Origin: Psettodes erumei
Taxonomy: Eukaryota > Chordata > Actinopteri > Pleuronectiformes > Psettodidae
Reading direction: 5' to 3'
NCBI GenBank assembly: GCA_016785225.1
Contig: JAFBJZ010000872.1
Span: 2,593,001 to 2,657,000, forward strand
DNA length: 64,000 nucleotides
The notes under the pieces are model-generated. The model saw nothing but the letters and a program-made list of their open reading frames with translations, had not been told where the DNA came from and made no database searches. Positions 49,400 through 63,600 of this stretch are shown here, one piece after another. The number at the start of each line of letters is the position of its first letter. Within the stretch, counting starts at the first letter, position 1. A program made the translations under genes and the position numbers.

Positions 49400-51770
49400 T
49401 AGAAGTTTGTGCTTTTGATTAAAGCCCTTGTGGTTATGTCCGTACCTTGCCTCCTTTTTTAATGGATGTTTGGGTTGTGTCGGAAAGTAGCCGTTGAACG
49501 TTAGACATCATTCCATCTACAAGAAATGGGAAACAAGATTAGTGCCTGAAATAGTTTTTATTTTAGTTTCATGAATCTGAGAAAAGATTTTCTTAATATG
49601 GTTAAAACCGGTTTATAATCCTCACAGCCTTTATATATGGCAGGCAGACCAAGCCTACAAGCTATTAAAAATATCCTCATACTGTATTTCTGTAGCTTCC
49701 ATACTTTATAATTAATATTGAAGCGGCAATACGGACAAGACTCCCATTCAAGAGTCAGAGACTGGAGATCTTCAGTGTAGTGAATATTTTATTTAAGTGA
49801 AAGAGATGTCACAGGTAGCAGCATAGATGAGCGGATAAAGAATATCATAAACAGCCTCCATAAAAGTCACCATAGGTAACAATGTGTGAACACTTTAACT
49901 GCAGGCTATCTTTTAAGCCATAAATATTCAGTCGACATTACAACCGGCGTCTGTAAACATCACACTGTCTCTCAAAGCGATGTAATAGGACTAATAACAG
50001 AATAAGTGTGTTGCTATTTATAGCACGAGAAACGTAAAGGCCGTTACGTATGGGGAAATGAGCAAGCGTCACTCTAACAGGCGCTAACGAGTGACGTAAC
50101 TCTCGCACAGCTTCCCGAAATACACTCAACGTCATATCAATCAATTACCGGTTACAACGAAATACACGTCAGCGTAACGTTACTTGACATAACTTACTTA
50201 TCGTTCATGTACCCACATCAGGAACAAATAATATTAGCTGGCTTCACAGTGCCCAACACATTATGCGGACTGGAAAGAAAACAACAACAACTTAAGTTCC
50301 GTCCTCAGTCTTTTTCAGTGTCAACTCAGCTGTAAGTAACTGGGACTGCAGGGCCAGTCCTCAAGAGGCATGTAATAGACACAGGAAGTGATACAAAATC
50401 CCCACACACACACACACACACACACACATAACATCTTTTTTGTGAAAGTCATGACTTCTTCTCATGCTGTATTTATTGAATACATCATCTAAAAAGTTAT
50501 TGACTTCTAAAGGACCATGTGAAATATGTGCCATTCTCATCATCTCTTCCTACCATCAATAATGAATGAATAAATGAAAAAACCCAGACAATAATCTTTT
50601 CCTCTCCCAAAGAATGTTGATATGACAAATTTCACTCATCTGTCCAAGTAAACAGGGCAAAGTGATGTTAGTGTGAAAAGCCGCAGCCTGCACAGCCAAG
50701 ACCGATAGCATTTTGTTCTCCCGAGTAAGATTTGTGCCAGATATCAGGTAACATGTTCCTAATATGGGCACATCTCCCTCCAGTCCACTCAAGAATGTCT
50801 GCATAGTGGAGTAACTGTTCAGAGAGGAAATAGTAGCTTTAAAGAGCCACTTATCTCAGGCCTGAGCAGACCTCTGGCTTTAGTGCCCCCCCACTCTTAT
50901 GATTAGCATCTTTTGTTGCATTTGAATTCACACAGAAAGTGCTTGCCCCTAGTTTGTTTAATGAAATGCTGAGGAAATAAACAAACCAAACCCATGGCTC
51001 TCATCAACACCAACTGAGAGCATATTTACAATATATAGTGTTGCAGGGAGATGGAGCTGAAGGCCAGAAGAGATGTTTTGGCTTGATGTTTGAGTAATGC
51101 TGACTCCTTAAACACAACAAATCCTCATTTCACTATGTCTTCCTGACACACTCACCTTTTTCTTGGGCTGAGAGTGAGGTGTTTATCTCTGTAGGTGGAT
51201 ATACTTTGGATGCACTTCAACCAATGATGCTGTTTAGTGTCAGTGACACATGTTATGTAAAAGCTGGCAACTGCAGGAGCACCTTTCGGGCATTTAATCA
51301 TAGATTTGTAATTGTAATGGATTAACTTTGAGGTTTGAGTCCACAGGCTGCATTTACTTTGGGTTAAGAATGAGTCATCTTGATGTAATTCCTCTATTCA
51401 CTACCAAAGAAGGACACAAGTGAGGCCAACACAAAAAGAAGGACAAAAGGGTCTCAACTTAACAAGGTGGCCAATTTACTGTGTTGTAAACAGCAGAAAT
51501 ACGGAAATGATACCAAGATGATTAATGACATAAGTGGGGAAACCACTGCAGTCCCACCTCCTACACAAAAGGTGCTTTTTAAACCTCAGTGCACGTTTAT
51601 GCAAAAAAAAAAAAAAAGTTTGGTTCATTTTCCCCATGATTTGCTTCTTGTGCAGAGCCAATGAGAACTTAAGTAAGAGAGCTTGTAAATTCCTAGCTGA
51701 GGTCATTGTTTATGTGAGCTTACAGAGGTTTGGCTCATGTCCTGGACGTCTTCTTTTCCCTGCTCCCTCT
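49400..51770. other. Intergenic region between slc9a6 and fhl1
   Basis: Contains a CpG-bearing patch (about 49930-50340) and a CA microsatellite (about 50402-50428). The rest is AT-rich without recognisable genes. A minus-strand AATAAA is at 49788-49793, and a strong plus-strand donor (GTAAGTAAC) follows 50331; neither can be tied to a known exon. Confidence 0.5.
49930..50340. promoter_or_regulatory. CpG-bearing patch with MEF2/TATA palindrome and CRE-like sites
   Basis: CpG dinucleotides are far denser here than in the flanks. At 50014-50023 is CTATTTATAG, a perfect MEF2 word on one strand and a TATA box (CTATAAATAG) on the other. TGACGTAA (50092-50099) and several CGTCA/TGACG halves are nearby. 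It could be a muscle element or alternative promoter for fhl1 (plus strand), or the promoter of an unrecognised minus-strand transcript. Inference only. Confidence 0.4.
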
Positions 51771-51775
51771 GTCCT

Positions 51776-51877
51776 TTAAAGCTGCGCTGCCTCCGCAGAT
51801 TTCACCTCTCGGCCAAACCCACCGGACACACTACTTGGTGTCGAGTGAAAGGCGCTTCATCTGTTCGCTTTTGAGAG
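51776..51877 (+). other. fhl1: Probable noncoding first exon of fhl1
   Basis: A short GC-richer stretch after pyrimidine-rich sequence and a TTTAAAG word (51776-51782) ends in a strong donor (GAG-AG|GTGAGT, intron from 51878). FHL1 genes have noncoding first exons far upstream, and the coding exon at 60604 has an acceptor before its ATG, so an upstream exon is required. The start is uncertain and no transcript evidence is available. Confidence 0.45.
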
Positions 51878-54800
51878 GTGAGTCCAAAACACAGCTGTGT
51901 TTAACTCACATTATCAGGCACTCATCGCATCACTCTTCATTTCACTCCATATGCGGTAGTCTATAACAGAAGGGTGTCATTTGGTCCACTTAGGAACAGT
52001 TAAGTCAGATGCTTATTTGCAGCTTTGTCAATTTTCTAATCGCTGCGACATTTTCGACATTAGTCTCATTCTCGGTTACACATAAGGTCTTAACGAAAAA
52101 CCACTGAAATTTAAAATTTCCTTGAATGCACCTGAACGTTTTGGGCACGGCAGCGTTGCGCTGCGCAACAGATGATGAATTTTGTTTGGCACTGCCATGG
52201 CACTTATCTGCATCTCTCTGCCTACAGCTCTACATTTCCGTTTTACTGAATTTCACTGCTATGATTGCCAGTTAACTGAAAGTTTTAGTCTTCATACAAA
52301 ACATAAGATCAATTTATAAAGAATAATGCACTATGAAGCGGTTACACTCAGGATCTCACTCAACTACTTTATTCAAGTAGTGCTTACATTTTAATGCATC
52401 AATAAATAATGATGTAATAAAATATAGATGTAATAGATGTGGAAATCAACATTGAGAATGTAGGATTTTGTGGCATTTTGCTAAAGTAAAAGAGCCAAAA
52501 TTCTTCCACTAATAACCCACTGATTATGATTCAAGTGCATTAGGACAAAAATGAAAAAAGGAAAAAGACATCAATGTCAAGGTAAATGATGTAGCTATAC
52601 AGCTATGGGAGGTAAGTACTGTATCATGCTGCAGTATGTCACAGTAGCTGGGAAATAGACCTACTTCTGACACTTATGATGTTAAGTTTTGACAGTGTGT
52701 CTGGGACTGCACTTTACTGTTTACTGTACCTAATATTTTTAATATTTAATATATTTATTTTTTTTAAGGTAGCAGATCAAATCATGTGCAGTGATATTAC
52801 TGTACTGCAGTGATGCTGGTGTCTGTATAATGAGCAGCAGAGCCCAAAGGCACCACGTGAAACTGTTAAAACACACATAAGCTTGCTGTCTCCACCCTTC
52901 AGGTTTGGGCAGCTGCCAAACCAAATGCATGATGTCATTAAAGAGACCTGGAGATTACAGTCCTTTCTCTGGCACACTGGCCTCCTTGTGGCTCCAGTAT
53001 GACCTAACTAGCCTTCAAAACCCATAAAAACTTTTGTACTTTACTGAGTAATAAATTAACCCACTTTAAACTTGAAAAAGACTGTTCTTTCTTTCGTGCT
53101 TTTTTCATGCAGCAATTTATAAATCAATTGTAAGACTATGATATCTCAGTCTTTTATTCTTTCAATTTTGATGTGAAAACAGCTCAAAGGCACTGCGCAA
53201 ATCCAGATTATCCATTTATTCAAGCCTGGCATGTGGTGTATAATTTATATCAATCCTCAGTAAAGCTGTTGTATGTCAGTGCCTGTGAGGTCTCCTTTCC
53301 ATCGGGCCAGCAACTGGATATTTGCCACGCTGAGACGGCAGGGGAGCTTTGATGTCTGCAGTTTATTCAGGCAGACACATGCTTTTGTTAAGAACAACGT
53401 TTCATCATTTCTTTTATTATTGCAAATGGAGCAGAGAGGGGGAGTGAGAGAGAGAGAGGGTGTGCCTATGTGTAGATGACCGAGTTGATGAAAACACATG
53501 AACACAGAACACTCACCAGCTCAGCGCAAGACTCCTAAATAGGCAATGCTGCTTATTTGTCTGTGTGGGCTGAGCAAGCTAAGTGGAGGCAATAGTTGGA
53601 CGTCAAACTGCTTGTCCAGAGCTGCTGTCATCTCCCGCTTCTCCTCTTCAGCCAGAGGAAAGCCTCATCTGAAGAGCAGAAGATTACTCAGAAAAATAAA
53701 AGAGAGGAAAGTGAGATGTAAATGAGGAAAGTGCAAGAACCACAATAAGTATTAGCTAGCCAGAGAGAATGAGAGGATTAGATTCCTTCTGTAAGGTTTG
53801 TAAAGACAAGAGGCCAGTTCTGATAAAATTGCTCAGGGGATTTACTGATGAATAGACACATAATACCATTATAATAAGTAAAAGTATGCTTTATAAAATG
53901 GCCCCATGATAGGTAGAGGGTTATGTAACTGAGGTTTCACTGTAAGGTATCGCTGGCCCATAGTGGGATGATAAAGGCAGTGATATTCAAACAAAAATTG
54001 TGTCTTTTTTTTTCCAACAAAAGCATAACTCAGTATCACCCAGACTCCCAGAGGATTGAGTGATGCAAGTCTTGTCACAGACACTGACATGCACTGCCCA
54101 TGAAGAGTTTAATGTGTTATGACAGTTTATGTGCATCCTTGCTTTGATGTTGAACCCACAGTCAAGACACGACTGGATTTCTTCTTCTCTCAAACATATT
54201 GCTCAATGTTGAGAGGCTTGAGTCATGTGAGACCAGTAAGGTGCTGCTGGCCTACAGCAGAGGGCTTTATCTGAAAGTGCTTGTGTGTGTTTGTGTGTGT
54301 TAGCAACACTGCTATCCAAATCATATCCTTAGGACAGTAGTGTTAGTGTGCTGACAGAGCTCCCCTTGTGGCCTTTTATCCACAGCATGTCTGGGTCTCA
54401 GAGCCACACCCTGACTTTGTTTGGCTACTTGCTGACCTTATATCTCTGTTGTAATACAGCTCTGTGTGTGGACAAATGACCTTGTGTGTCTTGTCGCTGT
54501 GTTTTTCTGTGTGTGTGTGTGTGTTTGGTGACTCAGGGCTCTCCTGACAGAGATAGTGTGGCTGAGTCTGTCATGGGTCTGTCTTCCCACTAACCAAATT
54601 TTGAGGGTGAATGAGACACATTGGATGTCCAGGGCAAGAGAGGTCACACTGGGAAACAAACTCTTAAAACACACCCACTAACAGTAACAGTCACAATGAA
54701 AAAGGGTGGTTGCTTGTTGCAGTCAAACTGAGATATTGGAACTCATTTGTTCAGGAAGTGCAGGCCAGGTTTCCTGCTTTCTGTGTGCCGTCAAACCTCA

Positions 54801-57800
54801 GATCTCCCACTTAGAGTGCTGATAGATGATGGAATTATAGCCAAGAAGCGACACCTACCAAACATTTCATGGCATGCATTGCATTTCATGATAGGGTTAG
54901 TTTCAAAAGCACATGCTGTATGTGCTGTATATCTGCTTGTAAGTGGCAAGGTCAGTTTTAAAGCCTTCATAATCTTTTTTTTCTGAAACTGCGAAGAAAA
55001 TAGCCACAACACCAGTTATATTCACTAGATTCTCTTTGTTATTGTTCCAGAGGATCAGAGGTTATTTTTGTCCTCTTCAAAGTGTGGGCTTCAGGGATGG
55101 CAGGTGGGGAGGTGGGCACTATACATTCCAGCCTTGCTGTCTGTCAGTACAGGACAGCAGTTACCCGGTAGAGCTAACAAGATCTCCAGAGGAGACTGTT
55201 ACAGATTCCGTGCAGCACACGGGAAGCCAGATGTACCTTATATCAGTGTTGTCAGAGAATCCAAACAGGAAGACAGTGGGTGAACAAACATGTCCTGCAG
55301 CTTAGAAAGCTGTTTTAGCTCTAAAAAGCACCCTAACAACATTTTATTTAAACAAGTCTTAGTAACAATAAGCTGTCCAGCAAAGACCTAATACTTATTT
55401 TCAAGTGAAAATAATGGTGCTTGTTTCTCCCTGCCATAATGAGAAAGACAATGGGTTTTCATTGCCAAGTTTTTCTCGATTTTATCATTTAATCAATGGA
55501 CTTTTGGTAGTGTTCATATGAAATATAAAAACAGGAAATTTCCTCAGGAAACACTTGATATTTGGCTGATATACAGGGTAAATGTTTTCACCCTGCACAT
55601 TCCGATGATGTAAATGTCAAACAAGCTTTCACAGGAATATTGGACCTGTGAAAATTGGTGAAATGTGCATGCAACTTGTATTTCATAACTATTCCATCTG
55701 TTAATTGTTGGTGTGGAAATAAGTTCATTATCTGTTCAGTCGTTTCAGCATTTTGCCAGACCTCTTTGACTGTCAGAGAGAAATTAATCCTGGGACAGGA
55801 TACATAGATGAAGACAGAGAATTGAAATCAAAAGGCATGGCTCGACTTTAAAACATTTGAAACTGGAATGATCTAAATTTAAATGAGAATGTGGATACAT
55901 ACAGTAGTGGAGGAACACATTTCCTAATGTAACACAGAGCAGTTCATCTATCCGGGAGGTTTTTGTAGGCTGGGAGTCATGGCGCCTTCCTGCACATTAA
56001 TTAGTCTTTGTGGGTTTAGAGCAATTGGGTGACAGACTATAAAGGGGGACAGATGTAATGTTGTGTTCCATGGAAATGGACCAAATCGAATCTGTAATTA
56101 CAACCGACCAGATGCCTTTTAAACAACTGAGTACAAACAGATGCACACAAGTGAGCTCACTGTATTGATTTGTTTGATGTATGATATACTATACAGTGAA
56201 GGTCATTTAAAGTAGTTATATATAGAAAAGTAAAGTGTTATGGGGGCAGCTGAGGTCAGTGGGCTTATCGTGTGTCTAACCATGTGATTTATTTCCTGTC
56301 TTAGCCAGTCCCCTGAGGCTCTCAGTCTCCTCTCATTTTAATAATGATCCTATATTTCTGTATCTAAGCTTGTCTGACTCTAAAAGCCAAAACAGAGTAA
56401 AGTTTAATGTTATACTGCAGAATAACTGTAGAATAATTAATGATAATAAGGACTTTGATTGTTTTGATCCCAATATTAACTGAATCAAATGGTTATGTAT
56501 CAGTGTTAAATGTAACAAACTTATTGTCTGACTCTGCAGCTCCCCTCAGTTCTACAGAGCTTTTTAGCATCTTTCAGCTCGCTGTTTTGGTTTTAGAAAT
56601 GCGCTTTATTGTTTTAACTCTCTGTCATTGTATCATTTTGTTTAGCCACAGCAAGGAGACGTTTGAAGTGAGAAAGCACTAAAAAAATCACTCTTCAACA
56701 GCAGGCAGACAGTGAGCAACCAGCTGGTGAACACAGTGGAGCATTTAGTAGATAAAGAGCCAGATGTTTCCACCAGGAGTTGGTGGAGACCAAAGGCCGA
56801 GCTAAAAGAGACTTTATATTCACAATGTTGCCAGAAACATGACTCCAATAATGAAATAATGTTACTCTATAACTGCTGGATGGGTAAAGAGACAACAGTT
56901 TGCTAATAAGTTCAAATCAACTTAAAAGGTGATGACATGCCAGAGTTGTGTTCACACCTTGTTTTTGCTGCCCCAAGTGACCAATATTATTTGTTATTGC
57001 AGGATTAATTATGTGTTAAAAAATACCTGTGCTTTTCCAGTACAATTTTAAAGCTCCAAAGAAGCTGGTTCCTAATTATAACCCATTAACTTACTGATAA
57101 TAGACTTAAACTTAATCATAATTTTCTGATGTTGTAAGTGAGGATTGTCCTTGGATGACTGTCACAGCATTTTTTCTTTTTTTCCTTTTGCTTCTCTGTC
57201 AGGAATGCATGGGGTGCATCCTGGGGCTTTAAAAGAAATATTCTCTCTTGGAATAAGAATCACAAAGTTAAGAGAGAGACAAATCCATCATCACCATGAC
57301 TCCCATTTTAAAATATTCTGCTCTGGCTCTCTATACACTTTAGTTTTCAGCATACCACACCATTGTCAGGGATATGTGGCATGTATGCAAACACAGGCTT
57401 ATAAAGATATGAGAAGAGACTTAAACACAACACTCCAACACAGGTCTCTAAGCTGCTCCTCCTGTGAGTCATCCCTCCAACTTGTCATCTGTACATGTTC
57501 TGAACACTCCGACAAAACTTTTTTTTTATGTGAGGGGCAGTGGGAGTATCTATTATCACTCATGGCCATCGATCAAAAACGTCAGACTGTGTTTTTTTTT
57601 TTTACCCGCTGATGTTACAGCAGTGGAATCCAATCTCTATCACCTAATCTATCCCTTCAGCATCATCCTCTCTTTTCCATCTGCCCTATTCTCTAATGCA
57701 TACCCTAAAAAGGACTAGACGGGCAGATGGTTGGATTTGGATGTGGGGTCGGGGGTGTGTTTGGATGGGGGTCACAGAGGGGTATATACAGCCCCAACAA

Positions 57801-59930
57801 CAACAACGAGGCGTATGGTCTCAGGGTGTGACCTTCTGTGGATGCTACTGTCGCCTCCTCTCCTTGTCTTTCTTTGCTTCTTTTTCCTTGTGACTGGAAC
57901 CAAACATGACTTTCTACAGAAACCCAGGTAAAAAATAAGAAGTGGTGACAGCATAGGATGCTCAATAAGTTTCTGAATGTGTAGTACTTTTTGTGTTCAG
58001 GTGTCAAAGGTAAGACCTGTGTACCACTGGCATGCATAAGCTCAGGAGGAATCAGCCTAGATCTGAAGTAAATTTGTAAAACGTGCTTTATAAAAGCTTG
58101 TTTCTCCAAAATGTTTTCTGAGTTAAGAAAAACAGCTCATTTTTAACTTTTTTTTGACATTTTGCCCTTTAAGATATTCCAGTGGATTTTAAACTGTTTA
58201 TTTAGCTTGAGGAGCAGGAGGATTGTGGTTCTTATGAACTCATGAGTTTGAGGTTGGAAGAACAATATAATTAAAATTCAAAGGGCCACTTAGATTTTTG
58301 GAGCTTTTGTTGATGTTTTCCAAACAACCTTTACCTGCAAAATGAATGGCAGCAATACTTGAATGCCCAAGTATAAAGTCTGAAGTTGTCTCTGGCTCTG
58401 GCCGGGGGAGAACAGTTTCGTGGTGTATTGCATTATACTGTGCAATATTTATGCACTGCTACAGATTTATGCATTTAGATAAAACTAAACCAAATTTTGT
58501 TATTTGTCAAGCATAGTTCATTGCCATGAACATATGAATTTGTGGGAGAGTTTAACCCAAAAGTTAAAGACCATTTTATGCACGCTTTTACCTAGGTCAA
58601 AAGAATGGATTGTAGTCAAATGATATGCAGTTATATAGGATATTAAAGTATCACCTGGTATCTCTGACCTTACGTTTCAAGCTTTTTTCCATCACTCCCA
58701 CCATTTTACAAAGGCAAAAGAACGGCCTGTTCCAGGGTTTGCATCGTACTTTTTACAGTAATTTTTTCAGCAGAGCACCAACAATATGTGAGAATGTAAA
58801 AAATGACCTGATTTTGCAGGAGGCCTAGTTTTAGGAGAATATGCTGTCATTATTTAAACCAGACAGAGAACAGAAAGTTTTAAAAGTGGAGCCGTTATTT
58901 GGCTGATGCACTCTCTGGGTCACTCTGTCTCTATCCAGTTGCTGACTCACCCCTCAAACTGGTCTCACTCTGACCTTTCCCTCTGAAGTGAACTCGTCCC
59001 CAAACAAACCACAGTGGTATATTCCTCTCCCTCAGCAGTCGTGTGTCATACCATGCCTGTTTGATGGGGAGCAGCTGTCACACAGTTTGTAACAAAGGAT
59101 TAAAGTACTGGATGCATCGCCACTGGAACCACAATAGCTACATAGTCCCAACAGTAGTCATCACTCTGCATCCTTCTCCATGTGTCCCCACAGGAAGGTC
59201 AGCGTACTTAAACCGAGATTCCAAGTCTAAAATAGATCGCTGCTCTCGTAACGGGACCCAAGTATTGTGTGTGTGATTTGACAAGACTGACAAGTGTTGG
59301 GCCGCGTGGGTTTGGCCTGATTCACTGCCATTAAATTAGAGGTGGGTAGGCGGAGTGGGGCTTGTCAGGGCTCAGACCAGTCTTTATCCTCACTGCACAG
59401 CTGCAGATAGTTCTCTACCTCCAAAACCTTCTCCCATCCATCCTTCCATCCTTCCTCACACATCCGGGGGCACATACCACAGCCCGGGAAGCTCCTGTCT
59501 TTCACATGGCTGTGCAGCACGTCTGACTTAAATAGCTGCAGTCCCCTTTCATAAATATTTTCCTTGTTTCTATGGTTACAAGGACTAAATGCCATTCCAC
59601 CCATTGCTTCTTCCATCACTCCTGTTCATTCAAATGATATATGTCACACTGAATAATTCACTTTTGCCAAAGTTCACACACTAACACACAGCTGCTCTTC
59701 CTGCCTTTGTGTGTGTGGGTGATAGAGAGAGGCTTTAAAGTGGCGTAGATTAACATGTCCACACACACTCCGCCCTATGCACAATTGTTCCAGGAAACTA
59801 CTCAGCCTGCTCCCAGTGGACACTGCCTGTGATGGGAGCACAGGAATGTTGATGAATGAAGAAGCAAGGGCAACTCAGTTTACAGTGTTTACACCGAGAG
59901 CCAATAAAATGACCTGGCCAAAATTCAGAC

Positions 59931-59995
<65 letters not shown>

Positions 59996-60603
59996 TAAAA
60001 ATATGAGCTAAGCTTTCCGGGGAGAGCATGATAAAGAATCTGCAGGGCCGAGAACAGACAGGCAACAAGCAGACATCTGTGGGCTGCTTTTTTTTAATCA
60101 CTCACACTTCCCTCAACAGTTTGGTATGCTGCTGTTTTAAGTGCATCTCACTGTGTCTTCATGGGAAAACATAAAAACATAAAATATGCTTTCACCACTG
60201 CAGACTTTGTTCAATATCTGCATTTGAAGGTCAGAGGTCAGATATACAGGATATACAGTACAGCAACGGCCTTAGTCATTGTATGGCCATTCAACAAAGT
60301 CAAGTCAAAAATGTATGGGATTTGCAGTTGCTTGTCCTGAGCTTCTGATTTTAGCTGTTTTTTGTTCCTCATTTCTTTTTTCCATATAGCAATGCACTTT
60401 GCATCATTGTGTTTAAAGTGCCCTACTGTGTAGATAAAATATACTGGTTGTTGCTGAATGGGACCAGCTCTCACTTGCACTGCTCAGTGAGTCCTGAGTA
60501 ACACTGTCCCCATCTGGTGTCTAATGGAAACTCAGCAGTCATGAAGGTGAGGAGAGAAGGTCTGCACGTCCACTTGTCTGACAGTCACCTTGTGTTTCCA
60601 CAG
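51878..60603 (+). other. fhl1: Long first intron of fhl1 / upstream region
   Basis: About 8.7 kb without a recognisable gene. It contains GT microsatellites (near 54.51 kb and 59937-59994) and several chance open frames, the longest at 57145-57612 (155 codons, no domain). Enhancers may be present but cannot be called by eye. Confidence 0.5.
59937..59994. repeat. (GT)29 microsatellite
   Basis: Uninterrupted GT units about 0.6 kb upstream of the first fhl1 coding exon. The longest perfect dinucleotide run in the window. Confidence 0.95.
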
Positions 60604-63600
60604 GTTCCCGGAGCTATCTTACCTCCACCATGACCGATCGCTTTGACTGCTACTACTGCCGTGACAACCTGCATGGGAAGAAGTACGTGAAGAAGGACGA
60701 GAAGCACATGTGCGTCAAGTGCTTCGATAAGCTCTGTGCCAACACCTGTACGGAGTGCAGACGCCCCATTGGTGCTGATTCCAAGGTGAAAAGTGTGTGC
60801 TGGGAAAAAAGATGAATGAGTGAAAGAAGACGTGACAAGGACATATAAATAATCTATCAACAAATGTGACCACATAAGTCACTCATGGTCAGTGCAGACA
60901 GATGTAACTTCGTTATCGACAGTTAGGACATTTAACCCATAACGCAAGTGAAGCAGTAAAGGGAAATTCAGCCATCATTAATTTTAATATTTACAACTGT
61001 GACTTTGAAAGAAAAAACAAAACTAGCATGGCAAGGCAAGAAAGTAAGGGAAAACAAAGAGAGGAATGTATTTACCTGTGTATGTTTGTGTTTTCATTGG
61101 TCATTTCCTTCAGCTGTTACACAACTTGTCCTTCATCCAGCAGCAGCCCGTGCTTCCAAACTACTCTCACCACTCAGTCACAGTCAGTTAAATGTGTGAG
61201 GAAAAAAAAGAGATGTGTCAGAACTACTAACAGGGCTTAAATACTTTATATCGCATTTTCACCATCCAAGTCCCCTAACTCCCTCATGGCTCATCACATC
61301 CCAGTTCACTCCGTCTCCGCTTTAATGCCTGCCACATGGGTCTGTTTTGTAGTCTGGCCCCGAGCCTCAGTCCACACGACAAGTAAACAAGCTCTGCTTT
61401 AATGAGTTCTGCATGGGGACTCGGCGAGGGCATCAAGGCTCACCCTGCACCTCCTCTCTGTGTGTAGGAACTGAACCATAAGAACCGCCACTGGCATGAG
61501 GACTGCTTCCGCTGTGCCAAGTGCTACAAGCCGTTGGCCAGTGAGCCGTTCAGCGCACGCGATGACGGCAAGATAATGTGTGGCAAGTGTAGCTCCCGGG
61601 AGGATGGCAACCGCTGCCAGGGCTGCTATAAGGTGGTCATGCCAGGTGCGTTTGCTGTTATTCTGACTGTAAAGGCCCTGAAGACTTATTTTCTCCATGA
61701 GTGATGTGGACCCACATCAGCACACAAATTATCTGTCAAAGTAAAATCAGTTAAGTTTTTTTTTTCTTTGTCCATGTGCCAGTCAGGATCTGAAGGAAAA
61801 ATACAGTGAATAAGTGAAGGCTTGTTTGCTTGCATTGCTAAATAGTGTCCATTAAATCTGACTTTCATGACTTGCTAATACATTCACAGAGATATAAGTA
61901 CAGAAACCACCTTATTCAGCTAGGAGGAGTTAAAGTTGATCTTTTCTCTTTCTTAATCTCTTCTCTCTTCAGATTCTGTTGCTGTAATGCAATTTTTTTA
62001 CTGGGCTTGACCTCTGTTTTAACAGCTCTTTGGTATTGTTTTGCTCTCTATAAAGCTTTGTGTAATTGCCTTAAGTTTGATATAAAAAGAGGTTGTTATT
62101 ACCATTTTCCTCAACTTCCTCAGGTGCACAATCTGGAATCCCTTTAAAACAACTCAACAAGGAGTTTCCTGCTTGCAGGTCACTCATAGCGAACTAACAA
62201 TGCGCCTGCAAACTTTGCTTAAACCCAGACACCTTTGTTTTATTTTATCTTCCTTATCTTATCTTAATTCTATATCACATATGTCGGGCTTAAATTCAAA
62301 ATTGATTTGCAGTTGGTCGGTTTTCTTTTCTGTTTCAGGATCTCAGAACGTGGAGTACAAGAACAAGGTGTGGCACGAGGAATGCTTCACCTGCTTTGAG
62401 TGCAAGCAGCCAATCCGCACACAGAGCTTCTTGACCAAGGGTGACGACATCTACTGTGCTCCCTGCCATGACAAGAAGTTTGCCAAGAAATGCTTCCACT
62501 GCAAGCAGGTATGAGCGTGGACTATACCACCGAGTATAGCATCCTATCTGTAGTGCAGACGGTTCACTTCCCATTTTGTCAGGGATTGTGATCAAAGGGT
62601 CTCCCTGTCCCTGTCCCTGTCCCCCCCACTCAGCCCATCACCTCTGGAGGGATCAGCTACCAGGAACATCCCTGGCACTCCGAGTGTTTCGTCTGCCGCA
62701 CCTGCCGCAAACCCCTGGCCACGGCTCGCTTCACCTCCCACGAGAACGACGTTTACTGCGTGGACTGCTATAAGACCGACGTGGCCAAGAAGTGCCATGG
62801 CTGCAAGAACCCCATCACAGGTCAGGAGAGGTTCAAGGAAAACGGCAGTTTAACAATGATGTGGTTTCTCTTCCGGTTTCCTGCACAGTTATAACGACCT
62901 CTGACAGATGACTCAGTTGGACCACGATGCTACCGTTAGATGTATTTTAAGGATGAGCTGCAACTACCGCAGATAACAGTTTATCATGAAACAGTTATAG
63001 TGTCTCGCAGCAGAAACGAGCAGAGCTTCAATAATTTTATGTGTCTGTAATTTTGAATAATTTCCTCATTATTTCCAAGACGTTTCCTGAATAGGACTGC
63101 AGGGGAACATAGAAACAGTGTTCAATTGGTAGAGTTTAACTTCAATAAACTAACTGCCAGCAGAGTTTTTAGGTAGCACACAATTCAACTACAGAATAAG
63201 GTTTCTGATTAGCAACTAATGAATTAATATTCTCCTTTGTTCCCATATAGTTACGTATAACAACTTTTGTCTGACATTGTGACATTGTGACAAACCTACA
63301 AAATGATGCTTTGCTGTTTTTTTATTCTTCACATTTTTCTTGTTCATTACACTTTGGTAGACAAAATCTCCAGTGAGATGAAAGTACATATGAAACACAA
63401 TTACTGCCATTTTAAATAATTCCTACTTTGCCTTTTCCTAACAGCCATCAAAGCACATAGAAAGAAAATCAACTGCTGAAGTGTCCACACACTGGATTTC
63501 AAACTTCCTTGCTCAACTGAGCAAATAATGCATAAAAATGAGCTTTGATTTCAGATTTAAGATCTCGGCCAAATGACAGGAAAGTTTTGGAGGACAATAT

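Noticed and set aside
57145..57612. 155-codon plus-strand open frame upstream of fhl1
   Set aside because: Low-complexity, cysteine- and serine-rich mix with a poly-T end; no recognisable family and no supporting signals.
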